A DNA stretch of 64,000 nucleotides from Oceanobacillus bengalensis (GTDB lineage Bacteria > Bacillota > Bacilli > Bacillales > Amphibacillaceae), in NCBI RefSeq assembly GCF_003628445.1, contig NZ_RBZO01000012.1, positions 1 through 64,000 on the forward strand, read 5' to 3'. Shown in pieces: positions 39,446 to 47,295 of the stretch. Both the position numbers and the translations under genes were made by a program. Positions within the stretch are counted from its first letter, which is position 1. Each line of letters opens with the position of its first letter. The notes below the pieces were generated by a model, which was given only the letters and a program-made list of their open reading frames with translations, searched no databases and was not told the DNA's origin.

Positions 39446-40135
39446 TTATTGACCATAATATGCATTTGCGCCATGTTTTCTTAAATAATGCTTATCTAAT
39501 AAAACTTGATCCATCGAGGGAGTATCCGGATTGATTTGATAAGTGTGTAACGCCATTTTTGCTACTTCTTCTAGGACAACTGCATTATGCACTGCATCAC
39601 GTGCATCTTTACCCCAATTAAATGGAGCATGACTATGAACTAATACACTAGGAATGTCATTTGGATCAATACCATTCTTAGAAAACGTTTCTACAATAAC
39701 ATTCCCTGTTTCGTACTCGTACTCACCCCTGACCTCCTCTGGTTTCATTCGACGCGTACACGGAATAGATCCATAGAAATAATCCCCTTGCGTTGTACCA
39801 AGACATGGTAGTGATTGTCCTGCTTGAGCCCAACTAGTTGCCCACGGAGAGTGCGTGTGTACCACCCCCCCAATATCTGGGAAGTTTTTATATAGAACTA
39901 AATGTGTGGGTGTATCTGAGGAAGGTTTTAAATGCCCTTCTACAATATTTCCCTCTAAATCTAGTACAACTAAATCATTTACAGTTAATTCCTCGTAAGG
40001 AACGCCGCTTGGTTTAATAACAACTAAGCCATCTTCTTTATTAAAACCGCTTACATTTCCCCACGTGAATGTAACTAGTCCGTGTTTAGGGAGTGCTAAA
40101 TTCGCTTCTAATACTTGTTCCTTTAATTCTTTCAT
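39446..40135 (-). CDS. araD: L-ribulose-5-phosphate 4-epimerase
   Basis: A class II aldolase-like epimerase of about 229 residues that converts L-ribulose 5-phosphate to D-xylulose 5-phosphate, joining arabinose and xylose use. Zinc histidines are in [16 protein letters not shown] (about residues 92-107) and in [12 protein letters not shown] near 167. Length fits. It is the first gene of araDBA. The frame opens with a TTG directly before the ATG at 40135; AAAGGTG lies upstream at slightly long spacing. Paired AraR boxes sit 40-80 bases further up. Confidence 0.97.
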   Translation of the reverse strand: MKELKEQVLEANLALPKHGLVTFTWGNVSGFNKEDGLVVIKPSGVPYEELTVNDLVVLDLEGNIVEGHLKPSSDTPTHLVLYKNFPDIGGVVHTHSPWATSWAQAGQSLPCLGTTQGDYFYGSIPCTRRMKPEEVRGEYEYETGNVIVETFSKNGIDPNDIPSVLVHSHAPFNWGKDARDAVHNAVVLEEVAKMALHTYQINPDTPSMDQVLLDKHYLRKHGANAYYGQ

Positions 40136-40167
40136 CAATAGAAATCAACACCTTTCCACTTAACAAC

Positions 40168-40225
40168 CCTTATACGTATGTTTGGTTTGTATGATGTTAT
40201 TTTAATATAAATTGTACGTACAATC
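40168..40225. promoter_or_regulatory. Paired AraR-like operators upstream of araD
   Basis: Box 1 TTATACGTATG is centred at 40175/40176 and box 2 ATTGTACGTACAAT at 40217/40218. The second is a perfect palindrome. The centres are exactly 42 bp apart, as at abfA and araN. Confidence 0.75.
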
Positions 40226-40552
40226 AAGAGATAATATGCATCATTTAGAAAACTTATAAATGGATTGTTAAGGGAATGGTGTAAGTATTGGACATATCGT
40301 TTATGTGATTGTTAGTTTTACAGAAAGGAATGTATCATTTCCTCGTATAACTAGTAAACTACCTATAAATAACTAAACGTATTGGACTACTATCAACAGG
40401 GTGATCGCCAACTACCTAGTTGAGCTCCTTCATTTTCATCTAAACATCCATTATCTTTCACTCGTTCGTACAGGAATTTAACTTCTTTTTTGTGGAATGG
40501 ATTGATGAATATACTCCGACTTTCATCTGGAATGTACAATTTTTAGAGATAA
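40226..40552. other. Gap between the araD promoter and the nagB terminator
   Basis: No complete gene. A 48-codon frame on the minus strand (40393-40539) reads like a protein piece, including FHKKEVKFLYERVKDNG, but has no ribosome site and no recognised family. It may be a gene remnant. Confidence 0.4.
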
Positions 40553-40589
40553 AAAAGATGATTCCTGTTCAATACAGAAATCATCTTTT
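40553..40589 (-). terminator. Rho-independent terminator of nagB
   Basis: AAAAGATGATTTCTGT and its partner form a stem of about 15 bp with one mismatch, followed on the minus strand by TTTTTTATCTC. It lies about 100 bases after the nagB stop. Confidence 0.75.
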
Positions 40590-40690
40590 GGATGTAGCGT
40601 CGCTTTTTTTATATTTTCCATGAAAAGATTACCTTTTAGCATCTAAACATGGTCAAGCTGTCCCCTTAAATATACTAATTCAATTAAGTA

Positions 40691-41437
40691 TTACTTCAAT
40701 AAAAGGCTTTTACCGACTTTCCCTAAAGCCCCTTCATCTGCAATCAATGTTACTTTATCATGATTCCGCAAGACAGTCGCAGGAAAATCTTCACTAACTT
40801 CTCCTTCTATCAACTGCTTCACAGCTTCTGCCTTCTTCTCACCAGAAACGAGCAACACAATCTCTTTACTCTCCATAATTGTTTCAATACCCATTGTAAT
40901 TGCTTGTGTTGGTACCTCATCAATGGAATCAAAGAAACGCGCATTTGCCTCTCTTGTAGATGCATCTAGCTCAACAATATGGGTTCTACTCGAAAAAGCA
41001 GTACCTGGTTCATTAAAACCAATATGCCCATTTAATCCTAATCCTAGGATCTGGACATCGATGTTACCTGCTGTTTGGATTAATCTTTCGTACTCAGAAC
41101 ATTCTCCCTCAAGATCAGCAACAACACCCTTTGGTAAATAGACATTTTCCATTTCTACATCAATATGATTGAACAATTTATCCTTCATGAAATAATAGTA
41201 GCTATTCGGATCTTCTTTTTTCAACCCAACATACTCATCTAAGTTAAAGGTCGTAACGTCTTTAAAAGAAACGTTCCCTTCACGATATTTTTCAATCAAA
41301 CGTTTGTACAAACCTTCTGGCGTTGAGCCTGTTGCTAACCCAAGCACCGTCTTCTCTACCGCTCGTATCCTGTCTATAAGGTACTCACACGCTTTCTCAC
41401 TTAAGGCTTCATAGTCTTTTACTTTAATAATATTCAT
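40691..41437 (-). CDS. nagB: Glucosamine-6-phosphate deaminase
   Basis: A 248-residue cytoplasmic enzyme turning glucosamine 6-phosphate into fructose 6-phosphate and ammonia. Motifs: GLATGSTPEGLY (about residues 35-46), TFNLDEYVGL with the catalytic Asp (about 64-73) and GLGLNGHIGFNEPGTAF with the catalytic His (about 128-144). The frame runs 84 bases further upstream, but GGAGGGGA before the ATG at 41437 fixes the start. nagA is not in the window. It lies next to an RpiR-type regulator remnant and near the amino-sugar operon, whose MurQ product enters this pathway. Confidence 0.96.
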   Translation of the reverse strand: MNIIKVKDYEALSEKACEYLIDRIRAVEKTVLGLATGSTPEGLYKRLIEKYREGNVSFKDVTTFNLDEYVGLKKEDPNSYYYFMKDKLFNHIDVEMENVYLPKGVVADLEGECSEYERLIQTAGNIDVQILGLGLNGHIGFNEPGTAFSSRTHIVELDASTREANARFFDSIDEVPTQAITMGIETIMESKEIVLLVSGEKKAEAVKQLIEGEVSEDFPATVLRNHDKVTLIADEGALGKVGKSLLLK

Positions 41438-41559
41438 AATAACGATTCCCCTCCAAATGCAATCATACCACGACAAAAGGTGTATTTGATAATAAGTTAT
41501 CAGCAATAAGTAAAATACCAAGGGATGTATTATTTCATCACTTCACCTACTCTGCCCTA

Positions 41560-41754
41560 TCAGTAAATCTTATTAACAACAGACTGCGCTGTTTTCTTTT
41601 TCATTTCCAAGGTCTTTTCCTTTGTACGTAATGCAATTCCTGTACATAGCAGATCAACGATGTACAGCTGGGAAATCTTTGCTGTAAGTGATCCACTCTC
41701 TAGAGGTGACTCCTTCGCGCCTCCAAGAAGGACGACATCCGCAAATTGCGTGAT
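41560..41754 (-). pseudogene. 3' remnant of an RpiR-family (SIS domain) regulator
   Basis: On the minus strand 64 codons end in a normal stop at 41560 and encode a typical RpiR C-terminus: FADVVLLGGAKESPLESGSL followed by AKISQLYIVDLLCTGIALR. This is the final part of the sugar-phosphate-binding SIS domain. The frame is cut by a TAG at 41755-41757, and no start, helix-turn-helix or SIS core remains upstream. It is therefore a decayed gene. It lies just upstream of nagB, where a regulator of amino-sugar use would be expected. Confidence 0.75.
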
Positions 41755-41757
41755 CTA

Positions 41758-41996
41758 TTTGTTTCTTAAGAAGTTTCATCTTTCATTCTCTATTTTCTAG
41801 TATGGATTAATCCTATTATTAATAGTTTTTAATAATGTTAGAGTATCTAGTCGTTATGTATTAAATAAGTCCAAAGCTTATATCAAATCCGTAGTAATTT
41901 GGATTGTAATAAATGATTTTGAGGCATGGTTCAGATCTTTCTAAAATAAATTACTTTTATTCCTACCTCTTTCCTTTTTATTAACATAGAACTTTC
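41758..41996. other. Gap upstream of the RpiR remnant
   Basis: About 240 AT-rich bases between the RpiR remnant and the isomerase-like gene. I see no gene, operator or clear terminator in it. Confidence 0.4.
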
Positions 41997-42833
41997 TCAT
42001 GCCTCCCGTAAATCTCTTAATCTTTTTACCGCTTCCGCTGTAGATGTTTTTGGATCATCAGGACCTTCATACTCAACAGATAAAAATCCGCCATAATTCG
42101 CATTTTTTAATCCTTTAACAATGTAATCAAGGTCAACTTGTCCATCCCCTGGTACGGTTCCAATTAACTCTTCCTCTTTAACAGAAAGAAATGCAGGTAT
42201 ATTTTCATCCTTACGTTTCTTTCTAAAATCCTTAAAATGAACATGTACTATCTTATCCTTTAAGCGTTCGAAGGCTTTGGTTGGCTCTTCATGTACTAAT
42301 AAGAAGTTTCCTGTGTCAAATGTTGATTTGACATAAGGACTATTCACCTTTTGAATGATTTCTTCCACTTGTTCACTTTTTCCGGCTAAAAGTCCATGAT
42401 TTTCAATCGCCAAATAGATTTTTTCTTCCTCAGCAAGAGTTGCGCATGCTTTCAACCCTTCTACAATCCAATTTTGACCATCCTTATAGGTAAGCTCTCC
42501 ATTTAAATCTCCACAGAACACACGAACGACGTCTGTCCCTAATTGTTTTGCAACACGTATTCCGTCCAGAACCTTTTCCCCTTGCTGCTTACGTTCCTCA
42601 GCCGTCTCTTTCACAAAATTATTCGTTACATCATATGCAGAAACGATCATTTGCTCATCTTCTAGCACCCTTTTCACCTGTTCGATTTCTGCTTCTTTAT
42701 CCTTCCAATAAATGTCCAGTAATTCAACGCCATCTAATGAGATACTTTTTGCATAATCAATAAAATCTAGAACCGTCCAATTTTCTTTATTCACTACTTT
42801 ATGCAGACTATACATGCTTACACTTATTTTCAT
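41997..42833 (-). CDS. Sugar phosphate isomerase/epimerase (xylose isomerase-like TIM barrel)
   Basis: A 278-residue AP-endonuclease-2/xylose isomerase-like barrel. Metal-ligand motifs typical of sugar isomerases, epimerases and inosose dehydratases are visible: YLAIENHG (about residues 138-145), KSTFDTGNF (about 173-181), VHVHFKDF (about 200-207) and FLSVEYEGPDDP (about 255-266). The substrate is unknown. AGGAGG six bases before the ATG at 42833 fixes the start. It is the last gene of a five-gene set with four Gfo/Idh/MocA oxidoreductases, a pairing typical of inositol-like or rare-sugar breakdown. Confidence 0.9.
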   Translation of the reverse strand: MKISVSMYSLHKVVNKENWTVLDFIDYAKSISLDGVELLDIYWKDKEAEIEQVKRVLEDEQMIVSAYDVTNNFVKETAEERKQQGEKVLDGIRVAKQLGTDVVRVFCGDLNGELTYKDGQNWIVEGLKACATLAEEEKIYLAIENHGLLAGKSEQVEEIIQKVNSPYVKSTFDTGNFLLVHEEPTKAFERLKDKIVHVHFKDFRKKRKDENIPAFLSVKEEELIGTVPGDGQVDLDYIVKGLKNANYGGFLSVEYEGPDDPKTSTAEAVKRLRDLREA

Positions 42834-42878
42834 ATAAAACCTCCTCATTTTCCTACTTTATTTAAGTCATAACATCAC

Positions 42879-43931
42879 CTACAAATAGACTTCTTTACCC
42901 GTTTCAGCCGATTCATAGATTCCTTGTAACATCCTCATTACCTCCACACCATCTTCAACTGGAGCAATATTTTCTGTACCATCAAGGCAACAGGAAACAA
43001 ATTGGTTAATTTCATTCGAAAATGCCTTAGCAAAATCAAATCCCAATGTATCCATCTGAGGCGTCATATTTAAGATTGTGTCATGTTGTTCACTAACAAT
43101 CATTAGCTCTGGTTCGATTTCAGCTCCACCTTTATCACCAAATAATTTCACTGATACTTCATCTTTCTTAGCCTGAAGGGTAAAGCTCACATCTACTAGC
43201 AAAGAAGCACCATTTTCAAATCGAATCATTGCATTGGTTAAATCTTCCACACTATTTATGGAAGGGTCATAATCTGCTGCTTTGTAGAATGATAGATTTT
43301 TTACATTACTTCGATTTCCTAGTTTATGATACGTATTCCCACTAACCGATACTGGCCTTGGTTTTCCCATTAGATACCAACAAATATCGACCATGTGAAC
43401 ACCTAAATCTATTAATGGCCCTCCACCTGACCTCTTTTTATCACTAAACCATCCACCGGGATTTCCTAATCTTCTTAAACAAGAAGCTTTTGCATAATAA
43501 ATCTCTCCCAAATCACCATGATCAATAAACTGTTTCAATAGCTTTGCATTATCTCCATGTCTACGCACAAAACCGACCTGCAGTACATTTCCTGTTTTCC
43601 CTGCAGCTTCTTGCACTGCTTTTGCTTCTTTTACTGTCATACTCAGTGGCTTTTCTACGAGAACGTGCTTTCCAGCCTCCAGTGCTGCAATTGCAATTTC
43701 GGCGTGTGAATTGTTCCATGTACAAATGCTGACAGCGTCAATCGATTTATCTTCTAGCAATTCAGGATAGTCTGTATAACATTGCTCAACCTCATACTTT
43801 TTCGCTTTCTCCTTTAACCGCTTTTCATTCACATCACAAAAAGCAACAAGTTCAACTCTCTCATTCTTTACATAGCTATTAATATGTGAGTCTGAGATTG
43901 ACCCAATACCAATCACACCAACCTTTAACAT
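42879..43931 (-). CDS. Gfo/Idh/MocA family oxidoreductase
   Basis: A 350-residue NAD(P)-dependent oxidoreductase. The Rossmann motif GVIGIGSISDSHI is at about residues 5-17, the catalytic-lysine motif VEKPLSMTVKEAK near 95-107, and the sugar-contact histidine in GGGPLIDLGVHMVDICWYLM near 168-187. The substrate is a sugar, inositol or derivative that cannot be named from sequence. It is fourth of the tandem set; its closest relative here is the next gene upstream (43988-45028), with which it shares the RRxGxPGGW/RRGIPGWG region. Confidence 0.9.
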   Translation of the reverse strand: MLKVGVIGIGSISDSHINSYVKNERVELVAFCDVNEKRLKEKAKKYEVEQCYTDYPELLEDKSIDAVSICTWNNSHAEIAIAALEAGKHVLVEKPLSMTVKEAKAVQEAAGKTGNVLQVGFVRRHGDNAKLLKQFIDHGDLGEIYYAKASCLRRLGNPGGWFSDKKRSGGGPLIDLGVHMVDICWYLMGKPRPVSVSGNTYHKLGNRSNVKNLSFYKAADYDPSINSVEDLTNAMIRFENGASLLVDVSFTLQAKKDEVSVKLFGDKGGAEIEPELMIVSEQHDTILNMTPQMDTLGFDFAKAFSNEINQFVSCCLDGTENIAPVEDGVEVMRMLQGIYESAETGKEVYL

Positions 43932-43987
43932 TTTCTATTTCCCTCTCTTTCTTCTTGTCTAGAAGATTTACCGATTCTTTGTAGTCC

Positions 43988-45028
43988 TTACGATAGCTTT
44001 ACCGCTTCTCCCGTTTTAGCAGATTCATATAATCCATTAATAATCTTTTGAAGAAATACTCCTTGCCTTGCTGTACTAATCGGTTCTTCTCCCGTTAAAC
44101 AAGTATGAATAAACTGTTCAATTTGCAATTCGTATCTATCTTTTTTCGGTAGGTAAGAGGGCGTAATATCAATTAATGTATCATGTTTTTCTTGGTTTAT
44201 TTTCAACGGAAAAACATCCGCACCGCCCTTATCCCCCATTAAGGTAACAGACATTTCATCTAGTATTTCCACATTTGCAGCAAAGGCAGATTCGATTATA
44301 ATGGATGCACCATTTTTAAACGTAATTAAACCACGTGCCATATCCTCAACAGAAAAGTTTTCATAATCCCATTCACCAAGAATCCCCACACCTTTTTTAT
44401 TACCTAGCATCTGATACGTAACACCTAGAACGGTATCTGGTTCAGGGTAATCCATTAGATAAAGGGCTGTATCAAGCATATGGACACCAATATCAATGAG
44501 TGGACCGCCACCTTGAAGTGCTTTGTTCGTAAAAACACCCCATCCCGGAATACCACGTCTACGGAGTGCGTGAACACGAGCAGCATACACATGGCCAAGT
44601 TCATCAGCATCTATAAACCGTTTTAACGTACGAACCTCCGCTGAGTAACGATAACATAAGCCATAGGTTAACATTTTCCCAGCCTTTTCTGCTTCCTTTT
44701 CCATTTCTTCTGCTTCTTCTACAGTCATTGCAGGTGGTTTTTCACATAGTACATGACACCCTGCTTGTAATGCTGCAATTGTAGCTTCTGCATGAAATTT
44801 ATTTGGTGTACAAATACTCACTGCATCCAATTCCACTGTTTCTAACATTTCTTTATAATCTGTAAAAACATGTTGTATGTCATATTGTGTCGCTAAGCTT
44901 TTTGCATTATCGATCGAGATATCAGCAACTGCCACTACTTTTACTTTATCAGGATGCTTTAGATAATTTGGTACATGTACATCTTTAGCTATTCCTCCAG
45001 CACCGATAATACCTACACGAAGATCCAT
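43988..45028 (-). CDS. Gfo/Idh/MocA family oxidoreductase
   Basis: A 346-residue NAD(P)-dependent oxidoreductase with the Rossmann motif GIIGAGGIAKDVHV (about residues 6-19), the catalytic-lysine motif CEKPPAMTVEEAE (about 96-108) and GGGPLIDIGVHMLDTALYLMD (final active-site histidine, about 172-191). Like its downstream neighbour it probably oxidises or reduces a sugar-type alcohol. Third of four tandem paralogues. A strong stem-loop (45060-45100) stands between it and the upstream member, so expression of the two halves may differ. Confidence 0.9.
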   Translation of the reverse strand: MDLRVGIIGAGGIAKDVHVPNYLKHPDKVKVVAVADISIDNAKSLATQYDIQHVFTDYKEMLETVELDAVSICTPNKFHAEATIAALQAGCHVLCEKPPAMTVEEAEEMEKEAEKAGKMLTYGLCYRYSAEVRTLKRFIDADELGHVYAARVHALRRRGIPGWGVFTNKALQGGGPLIDIGVHMLDTALYLMDYPEPDTVLGVTYQMLGNKKGVGILGEWDYENFSVEDMARGLITFKNGASIIIESAFAANVEILDEMSVTLMGDKGGADVFPLKINQEKHDTLIDITPSYLPKKDRYELQIEQFIHTCLTGEEPISTARQGVFLQKIINGLYESAKTGEAVKLS

Positions 45029-45059
45029 AATTATTCCTCCTTTAACTGTCCTTCACCTT

Positions 45060-45100
45060 GGAACAGGGCCATATTTCTAGATTGCTTATGGCCCTGTTCC
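45060..45100. other. Strong stem-loop inside the oxidoreductase operon
   Basis: GGAACAGGGCCATA and TATGGCCCTGTTCC form a perfect 14-bp stem with a 13-base loop. Neither strand has a U-run after it, so it may be a processing or stability element rather than a terminator. Confidence 0.65.
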
Positions 45101-45127
45101 AATTCATTCATTTCTATCTATGTTAAG

Positions 45128-46108
45128 TCAACGTTCGATTGTAACCGTTCGCTTTAATTCATTCGACATATATGCGGCCTTTACCACTTCTAATGTCCTT
45201 AATCCATCTGTTCCAGTGATAAACGGTTCTCTTCTCGTTTTTATACAATCGATAAAATCATTTACAAGTCCTTCATCCATGTCATCAGCCCATGGTTTCT
45301 GTTGTATTCTTCCATCTTTATCGTTATAAAGAAGTGAATATTGTTTGTAGGCATCAACAGCAATCGTTCCTTCTGTTCCAACAATTTTCATCGTTACATC
45401 ACCCCATGTTGGAAAGGTAGCAGGTCTTGACCAGCTTGGATCGATTGAGGCGATGACACCTGATTCCAGTTCAAGCAAAACCGAACCACAATCTTCAACA
45501 TCAATATCATAAAATCTTGTGTCTAATTCTGCATACACATTTTTCACTTCATCCTTTAGAATCCAGCGCAGCAGATCCATGATATGTACAATATGGTCTG
45601 TTGCTGAACCGCCACCAGATAATTCCTTTTCAACAAACCATCCACCAGGCATTTGTCCATGGTTTGTTGCATTTACGGCAACCACTTCACCTATTTGACC
45701 TGACTCAATCATCTGTTTTACTTGCTGAATAGCTGGTACAAAGCGAACTGGATAGGCAACTTGTAAAATAACCTCACTCTTCTCACATGCTTCAATCATT
45801 GCCTTTGCATCTTCCACTTCTGTTGCGATTGGTTTTTCGCATAAAATGTGTTTTCGATATCTTGCAGCTTTTATTACGTGTTCTTTATGGTTCACATTCT
45901 CCGAACATACAATGACAGCTTCAACGTCTGTTTGTAAAAATTCATCAAGGTCTAAATAAAAGTTTGTATCAAATTTTTGTGCCATTTCCTTGCCGCGTTT
46001 TTTCTCTGCATCCCATATCCCTACTAACTCTGCTTCAGGATGTTGCAGCAGGTAAGTTGCATAACTCAATGCATGCATATGGGCAAAGCTAATGATACCT
46101 ATTTTCAT
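45128..46108 (-). CDS. Gfo/Idh/MocA family oxidoreductase
   Basis: A 326-residue oxidoreductase with a divergent nucleotide-binding start (IGIISFAHMHALSYA in place of GxGxxG) but a clear catalytic-lysine motif CEKPIATEVEDA (about residues 90-101) and SGGGSATDHIVHIMDLLRWI (about 163-182). Its start codon overlaps the stop of the upstream paralogue by four bases (ATGA), so the two are translationally coupled and may form a complex. The H-M-H start occurs in some sugar dehydrogenases of this family. Substrate unknown. Confidence 0.88.
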   Translation of the reverse strand: MKIGIISFAHMHALSYATYLLQHPEAELVGIWDAEKKRGKEMAQKFDTNFYLDLDEFLQTDVEAVIVCSENVNHKEHVIKAARYRKHILCEKPIATEVEDAKAMIEACEKSEVILQVAYPVRFVPAIQQVKQMIESGQIGEVVAVNATNHGQMPGGWFVEKELSGGGSATDHIVHIMDLLRWILKDEVKNVYAELDTRFYDIDVEDCGSVLLELESGVIASIDPSWSRPATFPTWGDVTMKIVGTEGTIAVDAYKQYSLLYNDKDGRIQQKPWADDMDEGLVNDFIDCIKTRREPFITGTDGLRTLEVVKAAYMSNELKRTVTIER

Positions 46109-47013
46109 AATAAAGCACCTCTTTTCAGTGAGACAGGTTCACCAATTGCTACGGAATGTTTCGCTGCTTCTGCTATTTTCATTGCTTTCATCGCATCCAC
46201 TGGTGTGAACGGCACGCTGCCTTCCGAATTGAGCGAATTTATGATTGCTTCCATTTCACGCCTAAGTGGATTTTTCACAAAAAGTCCTTCTTCTACATCT
46301 AGGTTACCAGAAGTAAGCTCCACCTGAATTGGATTACTTTCCTTTCCATTATAGGTAAGCATCCCATATTCACCAGTTAGTTCAAACGTTTGTTCAACTT
46401 TTTCCGTCGACCAGGATAATTCCACATGCGCGATTGCTTGGTTCTCCATTCTTAATGTAACTAAAGCAAATTCTAGTAAACTTCCGTCTTGACGCTTTTT
46501 TTGTACTCGTTTCGCTGTAACTCTCTCGACATCACCTAATGCCCAAACTAGCCAATCAAAATCGGCATTTCCAACTTGAAGAAATAAGTCGGCTTCCTTC
46601 TCTGGACGCGGTATACTGTGTGTTATACGAAGAACGCCTGGGTTACCCAAACTTCCATCTTCAAGTTGCTCCCTAGCGTTGACATATGCTGGATGGAAAC
46701 GATGTGAATTTCCAAGGTACAGATTCGTTTGATTTTGGCTACATGCTTTTACAATCGATTCAGCTTCTTCCACACTTTGAGCAATTGGTGCCTCACAGAT
46801 TATATGAAGTCCTTTTTTAGAAGCACGGCGAATATAATCTGCACGCTGGTCTAACGGCAAACAAAGGTCGACAACATCAACATCTAAAGAAAGGGCCTCT
46901 TGCAGACTAAGGTTTTCTTTCTCACCGACAACTTCTACACCTGAAATTGCTGACCATGTTTTCAAATGTTCTTTTCTTGCGGGACCTTTTCCTAATACAG
47001 CTATTTTAACCAA
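46105..47013 (-). CDS. Gfo/Idh/MocA-like protein lacking the catalytic lysine
   Basis: About 302 residues with the Gfo/Idh/MocA two-domain layout. The nucleotide-binding start is IAVLGKGPARKEH. At the position where the family has EKP it reads ICEAPIAQSVEEAE (about residues 88-101), so the catalytic lysine is replaced by Ala. It may be a non-catalytic partner of the next gene, which it overlaps by four bases. I place the start at TTG 47013, eight bases after AAGGAG; the GTG at 47022 is too close to that site. First gene of the five-gene set. Confidence 0.85.
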   Translation of the reverse strand: MVKIAVLGKGPARKEHLKTWSAISGVEVVGEKENLSLQEALSLDVDVVDLCLPLDQRADYIRRASKKGLHIICEAPIAQSVEEAESIVKACSQNQTNLYLGNSHRFHPAYVNAREQLEDGSLGNPGVLRITHSIPRPEKEADLFLQVGNADFDWLVWALGDVERVTAKRVQKKRQDGSLLEFALVTLRMENQAIAHVELSWSTEKVEQTFELTGEYGMLTYNGKESNPIQVELTSGNLDVEEGLFVKNPLRREMEAIINSLNSEGSVPFTPVDAMKAMKIAEAAKHSVAIGEPVSLKRGALL

Positions 47014-47295
47014 TTTGCACACTCCTTTTTATTGTTATTATTCTGATAATGTATATTTTACAGAATAATCAACTATATTACTATCCAATTTCATAATAAA
47101 AATTTGTAATTGTACTTACAATCTACATTTACACTTTTTGAAGGTCCACTTTATCCTTATCTTGAAGCTGAGTTTTCCTGTAGATACATTCTATCTCTTT
47201 CAAACGCTTCTTTAATTGAAATCCCGTCACTCTGGGATCTCTTACTTTTAGGACGATGTACCCGTCCCCATGGCCGCACCGACGGGCCCAATCAC
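47014..47295. other. Leader of the oxidoreductase operon with palindromes and a GC-rich REP-like hairpin
   Basis: An inverted repeat ATTCTG...CAGAAT at 47040-47066 and a palindrome ATTGTACTTACAAT at 47109-47122 are operator candidates. CCCGTC (47261-47266) and GACGGG (47281-47286) form a GC-rich hairpin right after anmK. The minus-strand frame reading GISIKEAFERDRMYLQ near 47160-47220 has no start and may be a gene remnant. Confidence 0.45.

Noticed and set aside
40393-40539. 48-codon minus-strand frame between araD and nagB
   Set aside because: It reads like protein but has no start signal, is overlapped at one end by terminator-proximal sequence, and matches no family I know. Noted in the gap entry only.
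45060-45100. Terminator between two oxidoreductase genes
   Set aside because: The 14-bp stem is strong but neither strand has a following U-run, so it is listed as a stem-loop of unknown role.
47109-47122. ATTGTACTTACAAT as an AraR operator for the oxidoreductase genes
   Set aside because: It resembles an AraR box but breaks the central CG, has no partner 42 bp away, and these genes have no evident arabinose role. Kept only as an operator candidate.
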